A DNA stretch of 7,820 nt from Chloroflexota bacterium (GTDB lineage: Bacteria > Chloroflexota > Dehalococcoidia > DSTF01 > JACRBR01). Position numbers and translations under genes: made by a program. The notes below the pieces were generated by a model. It did no database searches. It worked only from the letters and a program-made list of their open reading frames with translations, and was not told the DNA's origin. Below, in pieces: positions 1-4,939 of the stretch. The stretch covers positions 1-7,820 of the forward strand of contig JACRBR010000231.1 of the NCBI GenBank assembly GCA_016213125.1. Reading direction: 5' to 3'. Numbering within the stretch: position 1 is the first letter of the stretch; each line of letters opens with the position of its first letter.

Positions 1-2
1 CG

Positions 3-98
3 CTGGAGTGGCGGGACAGCAAGTTCCAGGACGGGCGCGGGACGGAGGCCTACCAGAAGCGTCGCGCCGAACAGGAGGCCCGCCTCCGCAGGGAGTAG
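3..98 (+). CDS. C-terminal end of an unidentified protein (partial)
   Basis: An open frame enters from the left edge and stops with TAG at 96-98. The 31 visible residues begin LEWRDSKFQDGRG and end in a charged, helix-prone tail (EAYQKRRAEQEARLRRE). This composition looks like a genuine protein terminus, and this frame is preferred to the GTG-initiated frame at position 8, whose product is Pro/Arg-rich and looks like a shadow. I do not recognise the family. It converges on the GNAT gene that ends at 159, with about 60 nt between the two stops. Confidence 0.5.
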   Translation: MEWRDSKFQDGRGTEAYQKRRAEQEARLRRE

Positions 99-129
99 GG
101 AAGGCAGTTCTTGCCGTTCCCAGGCTCCC
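91..129 (+). terminator. Possible imperfect hairpin between convergent genes
   Basis: GGAA-G-GGCA (99-107 region) can pair with TGCC-GTTCC (112-120) around a short loop, and GGGAG at 91-95 can pair with CTCCC at 125-129. The result is a long imperfect stem over the stop codon at 96-98. There is no T-tract on either side, so an intrinsic terminator is only a possibility. Confidence 0.22.
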
Positions 130-158
130 GGACCAGCGACCGCACTCGGTTCTAGATT

Positions 159-707
159 CTAAGTTCGTGGGTCTTCGTCGCGCCGCCACTCATCTCGCAA
201 TACCGACATCACCACCGTGTCGTGATAGGCGCCTTCGGTGTAGATGGCTTCGCGCCGCCGTCCCTCCTCCACGAACCCCGCCTTCCGGTACGCGGCCTGC
301 GCGCGCTCGTTGAATGCGAAGACGTGGAGTTGCACGCGGTTCATGTTCATCTCGTCGAAGGCGAAGCGCAGCAGCACCCGCAGCGCATCCGTGCCGTACC
401 CCTTCGACCAGCACGACTTGTCCCCGATCATGATGCCCAGCTCGCACTTGCGCTCCTCGGGCTGCGCGTTGAACAAGTTGGTGTTGCCGATGTGCCGGCC
501 ATCCTTCGTCTCGATGGCGAAGAAGACGCGGTCGTATGCCATGGGCTTCGAGCACAGGTCCCGAAGCCACGCCTCCTCGGCCGCCCGCGCGATCTCGTAG
601 CGCATCGAGAGGAAGCGCGTCACCTCGCGGTCGTTGATCCAGGCGGTGTTGCGGTCGAGGTCGTCCATCTCGGGCGCCCGCAGGTTCACCAGCGTCCCCT
701 CAAGCAT
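159..707 (-). CDS. GNAT family N-acetyltransferase (RimJ/RimL type), second of a tandem pair
   Basis: Predicted 182-residue acetyl-CoA-dependent N-acetyltransferase. Residues 1-10 (MLEGTLVNLR) are the usual first strand of RimJ/RimL-like GNATs. The acetyl-CoA pyrophosphate loop is at 100-107 (W-S-K-G-Y-G-T-D), after the core strand ELGIMIG at 89-95. The motif B region has N133, E134, Y140 and GF at 144-145. The start is ATG at 707-705, because AAGGAGGA lies just upstream and this matches the N-terminus of the neighbouring paralogue; an in-frame ATG at 734 would add nine mostly basic residues. The ATG overlaps the stop of the upstream GNAT (ATGCTTGA, 8-nt overlap), and the SD lies inside the last codons of that gene, so translation is probably coupled. 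The substrate is unknown. RimJ/RimL relatives acetylate protein N-termini, antibiotics or small amines, and the sequence does not decide between these. Confidence 0.9.
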   Translation of the reverse strand: MLEGTLVNLRAPEMDDLDRNTAWINDREVTRFLSMRYEIARAAEEAWLRDLCSKPMAYDRVFFAIETKDGRHIGNTNLFNAQPEERKCELGIMIGDKSCWSKGYGTDALRVLLRFAFDEMNMNRVQLHVFAFNERAQAAYRKAGFVEEGRRREAIYTEGAYHDTVVMSVLRDEWRRDEDPRT

Positions 708-1266
708 GCGTCTCCTCCTTCGCGCCGAGGCCATGCAGCGCCTCGAACTCGTGCACCAGCACGCCCATCTCCAGCCCGTCGATCCACTGCCCGTTTCGGT
801 ACCGGAACTGGCGCAGGCAGACCTCCTCGACGAAGCCGCACTTCCGGTAACAGGCGATACCGCGTTCGTTGTCGGCGTACACGTGCAGCTCGACGCGGTG
901 GAGGTTCATCTCGCCGAACGCGAACCGCAGCAGCGTGATGAGGGCGTCGGTGCCGTAGCCTCGTGACCAGCAGTCCTTCTCACCGACCATGATGCCCATC
1001 TCGGCGTTGCGATTTTCGGGAGACGCACGATGCAGGCCGGTTGTGCCAATGTGCCGGCCGTCCTTTGTCTCGATCGCGAAGCTCTGGTCCGGGAAGGACG
1101 GCGGCCTGGATGTCTGGCCGCGCAGGAACTCCTCCTCCGCCGCGAGCGACCAGAGGTACCGGTTACCCAGCGTCGCGGTAACCTCGCGGTCGTTGATCCA
1201 GCGATGCATGCGCTCGGCGTCGGCAAGTTCGCGCGCCCGCAGATTGACGATTCTTCCTTTCAGCAC
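700..1266 (-). CDS. GNAT family N-acetyltransferase (RimJ/RimL type), first of a tandem pair
   Basis: Predicted 188-residue GNAT acetyltransferase. It aligns without gaps to the downstream gene product over the first 150 residues, and a hand count gives about 91 identities. Shared blocks include WINDREVT (23-30), AIETKDGRHIG (64-74), the acetyl-CoA loop W-S-R-G-Y-G-T-D (100-107) and GFVEE (144-148). I chose the GTG at 1266-1264 as start. It gives the paralogue's N-terminus (V/M-L-K-G-R-I-V-N-L-R) and has GGGGAGGA about five bases upstream. The same frame stays open to 1518, but the extra 84 residues are low-complexity and run through the terminator and leader ORF, so I treat that extension as spurious. 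Expression is probably controlled by the attenuator-like leader at 1290-1493. The two enzymes differ mainly in the substrate-side segments (residues 31-62 and after 149), which suggests divergent substrates. Confidence 0.9.
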   Translation of the reverse strand: MLKGRIVNLRARELADAERMHRWINDREVTATLGNRYLWSLAAEEEFLRGQTSRPPSFPDQSFAIETKDGRHIGTTGLHRASPENRNAEMGIMVGEKDCWSRGYGTDALITLLRFAFGEMNLHRVELHVYADNERGIACYRKCGFVEEVCLRQFRYRNGQWIDGLEMGVLVHEFEALHGLGAKEETHA

Positions 1267-1289
1267 GATGTTCCTCCCCTCTCGTCGCG

Positions 1290-1317
1290 AAACAGAAAAC
1301 CCACCGTTCCGGGTGGG
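1290..1317 (-). terminator. Intrinsic terminator in the GNAT leader (attenuator)
   Basis: Read on the minus strand, CCCACC (1317-1312) and GGTGGG (1305-1300) form a 6-bp GC-rich stem with the loop CGGAAC. The tail TTTTCTGTTT follows directly (1299-1290). The T-tract exists only on the minus strand. No minus-strand gene ends just upstream; the next gene in that direction is the divergent histone-like gene. The terminator therefore lies between a promoter and the GTG start at 1266, as expected for transcription attenuation. Confidence 0.72.
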
Positions 1318-1329
1318 CCTGCCTGCTGT

Positions 1330-1353
1330 TCCGTTGTAGCTCTGCGCTACGGA
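1330..1353 (-). promoter_or_regulatory. Leader hairpin overlapping the leader-ORF stop
   Basis: GTAGC and GCTAC (1346-1350 and 1336-1340) form a perfect 5-bp stem with a 5-nt loop. The outer segments TCCGT and ACGGA (1349-1353 and 1330-1334) offer a competing outer stem. The leader ORF stop codon TAG (1349-1347) lies within the 5' arm, so a ribosome at the stop would open this hairpin. The terminator begins 12 nt further on. This is the arrangement expected of a ribosome-sensing attenuator; the regulatory role is inferred. Confidence 0.45.
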
Positions 1354-1466
1354 TGCCTGTGCCGGCGGCAGGTCCCCGATCCCCGGATGGCGAGCATGCG
1401 TGCGCGATCGCATGCCCACGCGCCATGGGTCGATCCGAGTACCGTGTGCTCCGGCTGCCACGCCAT
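1347..1466 (-). CDS. Candidate leader peptide (39 aa) of the GNAT operon
   Basis: ATG at 1466-1464 is preceded by GGAGGA (1476-1471) at ideal spacing, and the frame runs 39 codons to TAG at 1349-1347. The peptide starts MAWQPEHTVLG and ends G-T-C-R-R-H-R-H-P. It has no recognisable domain. The stop lies in the 5' arm of a hairpin, and the intrinsic terminator follows within 30 nt. Trp codons occur at residues 3 and 17. The C-terminal Arg/His cluster and terminal Pro could matter for ribosome pausing, but this is speculative. It is out of frame with the long open extension of the GNAT frame across the same DNA. The strong SD and position support translation; a length of 39 codons is within the range of bacterial leader peptides. 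Confidence 0.5.
   Translation of the reverse strand: MAWQPEHTVLGSTHGAWACDRARMLAIRGSGTCRRHRHP
1394..1415 (-). promoter_or_regulatory. Strong hairpin inside the leader ORF
   Basis: GCATGCG and CGCATGC form a perfect 7-bp stem with an 8-nt loop within the leader coding region. Immediately 5' on the minus strand, and sharing two bases with this stem, is GTGGGC (1419-1414). It is perfectly complementary to GCCCAC at 1318-1313, which contains most of the terminator 5' arm, so it is a possible antiterminator strand. Six-base complementarity can arise by chance in DNA this rich in GC. Confidence 0.4.
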
Positions 1467-1487
1467 TGGTTCCTCCGAGATTGGCTG

Positions 1488-1518
1488 AGTATACCCGTCC
1501 GCCCCGCCCGCGGCGCAA
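1488..1518 (-). promoter_or_regulatory. Probable promoter for the leader ORF and GNAT pair
   Basis: On the minus strand TATACT (1493-1488) is a five-of-six match to the sigma-70 -10 consensus. It stands out in a very GC-rich stretch and lies 21 nt before the leader ATG, leaving room for a short 5' end and the SD. The best -35 candidate is TTGCGC, 19 nt upstream (1518-1513), and is poor. No other minus-strand promoter this good was seen between the leader and 1700. Confidence 0.45.
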
Positions 1519-1581
1519 CCAACGCCGGTTTGGCCCCGGGGTGGCGATCGTGCACCGAGTGCCAGCCGGACGGTGTATCGA

Positions 1582-1710
1582 ATGATGAGGAAGATCGAGA
1601 AAATTCGCCGGAAGGGCCGCAGATCACTTGAAGATCGCGCCGGAGTGAAGTACTACCTAGTGCAGCAGCATAAACCCGAGGGCGGTGGCGCAGACATTCA
1701 CACGCAATGA
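1582..1710 (+). CDS. Possible small basic ORF (42 aa) before the histone-like gene
   Basis: ATGATG at 1582-1587 opens a 42-codon frame ending with TGA at 1708-1710. The product is Lys/Arg-rich at the N-terminus (MMRKIEKIRRKGRRS) and contains the segment KYYLVQQHKPEGGG. It ends 14 nt before the histone-like start at 1725, with the SD of that gene right at its stop. Against it: no convincing SD of its own, and about 64% GC in third codon positions by hand count, which looks low for this region. It may be a real small protein, a translated upstream ORF, or chance. Confidence 0.25.
   Translation: MMRKIEKIRRKGRRSLEDRAGVKYYLVQQHKPEGGGADIHTQ
1628..1656 (+). promoter_or_regulatory. Weak promoter candidate for the histone-like gene
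   Basis: TTGAAG (1628-1633) lies 17 nt before TACTAC (1651-1656). The -35 is a good match and the -10 is a poor one. Position and spacing suit transcription of the gene starting at 1725. If this is the promoter, the small ORF at 1582 would not be on the main transcript. Confidence 0.25.
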
Positions 1711-1724
1711 AAGGAGTCTTGCCA

Positions 1725-2162
1725 ATGTCACTACTCGCGAACCAGGCGATCGACGACGGGGACGGAGCGATGGCCCCGGATCCGGAGGCCCCCGCGCCCG
1801 CGCCGGCGGCGCAGCTGGCGATGCCGGGGATGGCCGCTCCGCCAGCGGCAAAGAAGGCGGCCCAGAAGGCGGCGCCAAAGAAGGCCGCCAAGAAGTCGGC
1901 GAAGAAGTCGGCCAAGAAGGCGGCGCCGAGGAAGGCCGCCAAGAAGTCGGCTAAGAAGTCAGCCAAGAAGGCGGCGCCAAAGAAGGCGGCCAAGAAGTCG
2001 GCGAAGAAGGCGGCGCCAAAGAAGGCGGCCAAGAAGGCGGCCAAGAAGTCGGCGCCGAAGAAGGCGGCCAAGAAGTCGACCAAGAAGTCGGCTCCGAAGA
2101 GAGCCGCGAAGAAGTCGGCCAAGAAGGCCGCCAAGAAGAAGAGCGCGCGCAAGAAGAAGTAG
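1725..2162 (+). CDS. Histone-H1-like Lys/Ala-rich DNA-binding protein
   Basis: Predicted 145-residue protein in two parts. Residues 1-42 are acidic, then Pro/Ala-rich (DDGDG at 11-14; APAPAPAA). Residues 43-145 are an unbroken run of AAKK, SAKK and AAPKK units ending KKKSARKKK. Tails of this kind occur in bacterial histone-H1-like proteins such as AlgP and Hc-type proteins, and as C-terminal extensions of some HU proteins. They bind DNA or RNA non-specifically through charge and help compact the nucleoid. No HU fold or other globular domain is present, so the tail is essentially the whole protein. I chose ATG 1725 because AAAGGAG (1710-1716) lies 8 nt upstream; the ATG at 1707 would contain that SD and lacks its own. 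The long minus-strand frames here are mirror artefacts of the repeat. Confidence 0.85.
   Translation: MSLLANQAIDDGDGAMAPDPEAPAPAPAAQLAMPGMAAPPAAKKAAQKAAPKKAAKKSAKKSAKKAAPRKAAKKSAKKSAKKAAPKKAAKKSAKKAAPKKAAKKAAKKSAPKKAAKKSTKKSAPKRAAKKSAKKAAKKKSARKKK
1843..2158 (+). repeat. Degenerate coding repeat (about 12-15 bp units) of the KKAA/KKSA tail
   Basis: The DNA alternates AAGAAG with GCGGCGCCA, GCCGCC, TCGGCG or TCGGCC blocks, so units of four or five codons (AAKK, SAKK, AAPKK) recur about twenty times. Some longer blocks recur nearly identically (for example AAGAAGGCGGCGCCAAAGAA). Recombination or replication slippage could therefore change tail length between strains. Confidence 0.8.
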
Positions 2163-2187
2163 CACCTCTGAAGTCGGCAGAAATTCT

Positions 2188-2217
2188 GGAAGGGCAGCCC
2201 GATGCGGCTGCCCTTCC
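2188..2217 (+). terminator. Strong hairpin after the histone-like gene
   Basis: GGAAGGGCAGCC (2188-2199) and GGCTGCCCTTCC (2206-2217) pair perfectly over 12 bp around the loop CGATGC; one more T-A pair can be added outside. It lies 26 nt after the stop at 2162. There is no T-tract downstream on the plus strand, so this would be a U-less terminator or an RNA 3'-end stabiliser. It separates the histone-like gene from the RDD gene. Confidence 0.6.
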
Positions 2218-2288
2218 ACGCGTTCCGCGTCGCTTGCAACGCCGGCGTTGAATCGCGTACCATCGCGCGCAAGCGAGAGGACGCGCCT

Positions 2289-2944
2289 GTGCTCTGTCCG
2301 TACTGCGGCGCATCGAACCGCGACGACGCCGCCTTCTGCCTCGGCTGCAGGAGGACGCTGGGGCCATCGGCCCCTCCCGGGCCGGCACACCAGGGTTCCG
2401 AGGCGCAAGCGGCTGACGCATGGCAGACGCCGTACTACGATCGGACCCCGGCCGCGCCCCGCACGTTCATGTACGCCGCGTTCTGGCCGCGTTTCGGCGC
2501 CTGGCTGCTGGACTTCCTTTTCGCATCCCTATTCGCCGCCGCCCCGGGCATACTTCTTGCTATCGCGTTTGGCTTCTGGGTGGACTCGACCCAGGAGGAC
2601 GCCTTCTTCAATGCCGAACGCCAGGAACAGAATGAGGATCTTGGGCTGGCCATCACCGGCGGCTTCCTCCTTGGCTACGTCCCCGTCTACCTCCTGTATA
2701 AGACCATTGCGAACGCGAAGGGGGCGGCTGGGGAAAGCGCATCGCGGGTTTGCGCGTGCTGCGGGAACGGGATGGATCGGCTCCGGGCTACGGCACGGGT
2801 TTCATCCGGGCGTTTGTGTCGCTGGCGCTCTGGATCTTCATCTCAATTCTCTGGCTGTTGGACAAGCTGTGGTGCATCTGGGATCGGCAGAAACAGACCT
2901 GGCACGATAAGATCGCCGGGACGGTCGTCGTGGCGGTCCGGTAG
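2289..2944 (+). pseudogene. Zinc-ribbon RDD family membrane protein, frameshifted
   Basis: The first part begins at GTG 2289, with GAGAGGA upstream. It encodes a CPYCG...FCLGC zinc ribbon at residues 3-20, a flexible linker, then the first RDD segments: FWPRFGAWLLDFLF with the family R and D, and a helix LGLAITGGFLLGYVPVYLLY. After the run of five Gs at 2720-2724 this frame turns into Cys/Arg/Ser-rich nonsense, while the -1 frame continues the domain: GGWGKRIAGLRVL, the hydrophobic WIFISILWLLDKLW, and the closing WDRQKQTWHDKIAGTVVV, ending at TAG 2942-2944. One extra G in the run would restore a 218-residue protein. RDD proteins are small membrane proteins, often with N-terminal zinc ribbons; some are linked to ion transport, most are uncharacterised. 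The lesion may be a true mutation, an assembly error, or a P-site -1 slip on GGG. The next gene starts 15 nt downstream, suggesting one operon. Confidence 0.75.
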
Positions 2945-2959
2945 GGAAGCGAGGACGCC

Positions 2960-3559
2960 GTGTTCATCATCCACTTCTTCACGGGATCTATCATTGGCAT
3001 CCTCAGCGGCATCTTCCTGAGCCTGGTGCTGATCGCCATCATCCTGGGGGCGACGACGGCGGCTCTGATGGCGACGGGCGGGCCCACCACGTGCGAGCCC
3101 GGGGGCGGGGAGATCACCATCAACCAGGCGAACAGCGACGCCTTCATCGACAAGTGGGACGCGTTCGACCAGGCCCTCAACAATGGGACCTCCGGTTTCG
3201 CCACCTTCAACGAAAGCGAGATCGCATCGCGCGCCGAGTCATGGGCGAACGAAGAGGACGCCCCCTTCGAGGACATCCGGGCCTGCATCCACGATGGATA
3301 TGGCGAGGCGGCGGCCACCCTGCACGTGCTGGGCATGGACGTGAAGATCCGGGTGAAGGGCACGCTGGACCTCAGCGGCAAGAACCCCGAGGCCCGCGTC
3401 GACGACATCTCCGTCGGGAACGTCCCCGGTTTCCTGATGGCGCCGGTCGAGGCCATCGTCGACCGCTCGCTCGACGAAGGTCTCGACGATCTCGAGATCG
3501 AGCACGACTACTCGCTCACGCTCAACGAGGGAGAAGCGACTGTAGGCGGCCGGCCGTAG
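2960..3559 (+). CDS. Membrane-anchored extracytoplasmic protein of unknown function
   Basis: Predicted 199 residues from GTG 2960, with GAGGA a few bases upstream. Residues about 7-37 are strongly hydrophobic (IIGILSGIFLSLVLIAIILG), giving one N-terminal transmembrane anchor or uncleaved signal. The rest is acidic and soluble, probably outside the membrane. It has two Cys (45 and about 109) that could form a disulfide. The pattern of an anchor, a segment with a conserved-looking FNESEIASRAESW, and a later strand-rich part VKIRVKGTLDLSG...VGNVPGFLMAPVEAIVDRSL resembles YpmS/DUF2140 or DUF2993-type proteins, some of which are thought to bind lipids. That resemblance is by eye only. It lies 15 nt after the RDD gene and was probably cotranscribed with it, so a shared envelope role is possible. 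Confidence 0.75.
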   Translation: MFIIHFFTGSIIGILSGIFLSLVLIAIILGATTAALMATGGPTTCEPGGGEITINQANSDAFIDKWDAFDQALNNGTSGFATFNESEIASRAESWANEEDAPFEDIRACIHDGYGEAAATLHVLGMDVKIRVKGTLDLSGKNPEARVDDISVGNVPGFLMAPVEAIVDRSLDEGLDDLEIEHDYSLTLNEGEATVGGRP

Positions 3560-3561
3560 TT

Positions 3562-3638
3562 AGCCGTCAGCCGTCAGCCGTCAGCCGTCAGCCGTCAGCC
3601 GTCAGTCGTTAGTGATTAGTGACTAGTGATTAGTTGCT
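3562..3638. repeat. Heptanucleotide tandem repeat, eleven units
   Basis: Six perfect copies of AGCCGTC (3562-3603) are followed in exact 7-bp phase by five diverged units: AGTCGTT, AGTGATT, AGTGACT, AGTGATT and AGTTGCT (3604-3638). AG is constant in every unit. The array begins two bases after the stop of the plus-strand gene at 3559 and ends five bases before the minus-strand stop at 3644, so it fills the space between convergent genes. No dyad or T-tract typical of a terminator is visible. Such heptamer microsatellites are known in several bacterial groups. Confidence 0.92.
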
Positions 3639-3643
3639 GGCAG

Positions 3644-4939
3644 TCAGGAATGCACGCCAGCCTGTGGCTCGCGGGCGGTGACGTGTTCCGCCTCGAGCGC
3701 TGCGATCTCCGCTTCCGATAGACCAAGCAGTTCACCCAGGACCCAGCGGTTGTGCTCGCCGAACATCGGCGCGGAGATCCGCACGTGCGCCGGCGTGCGT
3801 GACATGCGCCACACCGGTCCCTCCATGTCCCACTCGCCGGCGGCGGCGTGTGACACCGTCTCCCAGAACCCCCGCGCGCGCAGGTTCCGGTCGTACAGCA
3901 GCCGCTGCAGCTTCAACACCGGCGCCGCCGCTACGCCCGCAGCCTGCAGCGTATCCGCTGCCTCGTCCTGCGACCGCCCGCGCGTCCACGCCACGATGGT
4001 CGCGTCCAGCTCGTCCTGGTGGTGCCGGCGCGAAACCACGTCCGCGAACCGCGCGTCGCGCGCCAGTTCCGGGCGGCCGATGGCCTCGCACAGGGCTGAA
4101 AACTCCGCGTCGGTGCCGATGCTCACGGCCACCCACTCGTCTTCGCCCGTGCACGCGAACACCCCCTGGAGGCGCGAGAAGTGGCGGTTTCCGTGCCGCT
4201 GCCGCTCGGACCAGGCGTCGATGTCGGCCGCCGGGTCATCCGCCAGCGCCATCTGCCAAGCCAGCACGAACTCCCCGACGTTCCCGATCATCGCCTCCCA
4301 CTGCGCCACCTCGACGTGCTGTCCCTCGCCGGTCTCGCGGCGATGCAGTAGCGCGGCGAGCGCCGCCGCCGCGGCGATCGCTCCGGCGTTCGGGTCGCCG
4401 TACGCGATCGGCGACTTGTGCGGGCCCATGCCCGGGTAACCGGTCAGCGACGCGAGCCCGGCCAGCTGTTCGACATTGGTGCCGTATGCGACGTTCCCCG
4501 ACTCTGGCCCGCTCTTCCCGTGGGACGGCATCGATACAAGGATGATGTCGTCCTTCACGGCCCGCAGGTCGGCGTAGTCCAGGCCCAGCTTGCCAATGAC
4601 GTCGGCGCGGTAGTTCTCGAACACCACGTCAGACATCGCGGCCAGCCGCAGCGCCAGCTCTCGGCCCCGCGGCGTCTGGAGATCCAGCGTGATCCCGTAC
4701 TTGTTGCGGTTGTTGTGGTTGAAGTACGCCGCCTTGTCCCACCACTGCTCCGGGGGGCCGCTGAGGAAGTGCAGGGACCGCAGCATGTCCCACGACCGCG
4801 CCGACTCGACCTTGATCACCTCCGCGCCCATGTCGGCGAGGAGACGCGTGCCCGAAGGCCCCGCCCACACCATCGTCAGGTCGAGGATGCGGATGCCGGT
4901 TAGGGGCAGGTTGGAGGTGGGAGATGAGAGGTCAGGCAT
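3644..4939 (-). CDS. CaiB/BaiF family III CoA-transferase, catalytic-type
   Basis: Predicted 431 residues, the normal length for a family III CoA-transferase. These enzymes move CoA between acyl groups through an Asp-bound anhydride/thioester intermediate, usually as interlocked dimers. The N-terminal signature is LTGIRILDLTMVWAGP (13-28), then LLADMGAEVIKVE (33-45). Family marks NRNKYGITLDLQTPRG (77-92) and SMPSHGKSGP (136-145) follow. The likely catalytic Asp is D182 in AYGDPNAG. RRETGEGQHVEVAQWEAM (200-217) and the C-terminal GEHNRWVLGELLGLSEAEIAAL (394-415) complete the fold. I chose ATG 4939: the open frame extends to 5095, but the extra 52 residues lie opposite the small Cys-rich gene and look non-native. 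The start overlaps that gene's stop (ATGCCTGA) and has a weak SD, so coupling is likely. It is the last gene of the operon. The substrate cannot be named. Confidence 0.93.
   Translation of the reverse strand: MPDLSSPTSNLPLTGIRILDLTMVWAGPSGTRLLADMGAEVIKVESARSWDMLRSLHFLSGPPEQWWDKAAYFNHNNRNKYGITLDLQTPRGRELALRLAAMSDVVFENYRADVIGKLGLDYADLRAVKDDIILVSMPSHGKSGPESGNVAYGTNVEQLAGLASLTGYPGMGPHKSPIAYGDPNAGAIAAAAALAALLHRRETGEGQHVEVAQWEAMIGNVGEFVLAWQMALADDPAADIDAWSERQRHGNRHFSRLQGVFACTGEDEWVAVSIGTDAEFSALCEAIGRPELARDARFADVVSRRHHQDELDATIVAWTRGRSQDEAADTLQAAGVAAAPVLKLQRLLYDRNLRARGFWETVSHAAAGEWDMEGPVWRMSRTPAHVRISAPMFGEHNRWVLGELLGLSEAEIAALEAEHVTAREPQAGVHS

Noticed and set aside
1290..1500. T-box riboswitch in the GNAT leader
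   Set aside because: The promoter-leader-terminator layout and the GGAAC near the terminator invite the idea, but the conserved T-box segment (UGGNACC with CGCG) is absent, no stem I features are seen, and GNAT genes are not usual T-box targets.
1267..1518. 84-residue N-terminal extension of the first GNAT
   Set aside because: It runs through the terminator and the leader ORF, is low-complexity, and is absent from the paralogue. GTG 1266 has a good SD and gives matching N-termini.
1163..2272. 369-residue minus-strand frame with many FFAAFLADFL repeats, looking like a hydrophobic membrane protein
   Set aside because: It is the antisense reading of the AAGAAG/GCGGCC repeats of the histone-like gene, and at its other end it overlaps the GNAT gene in a different frame. 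It has no SD-supported start.
2202..2288. Start of the RDD gene at ATG 2202
   Set aside because: The extra residues fall in the hairpin at 2188-2217 and look random. GTG 2289 sits just before the zinc ribbon CPYCG with an SD upstream.
3091..3612. Plus-strand frame ending in VSRQPSAVSRQPSAVSR
   Set aside because: It is a shadow of the membrane-anchored protein gene that reads into the heptamer array. The SAVSRQP repeat is only the translation of the microsatellite.
3562..3638. CRISPR array
   Set aside because: The repeat unit is seven bases with no spacers.
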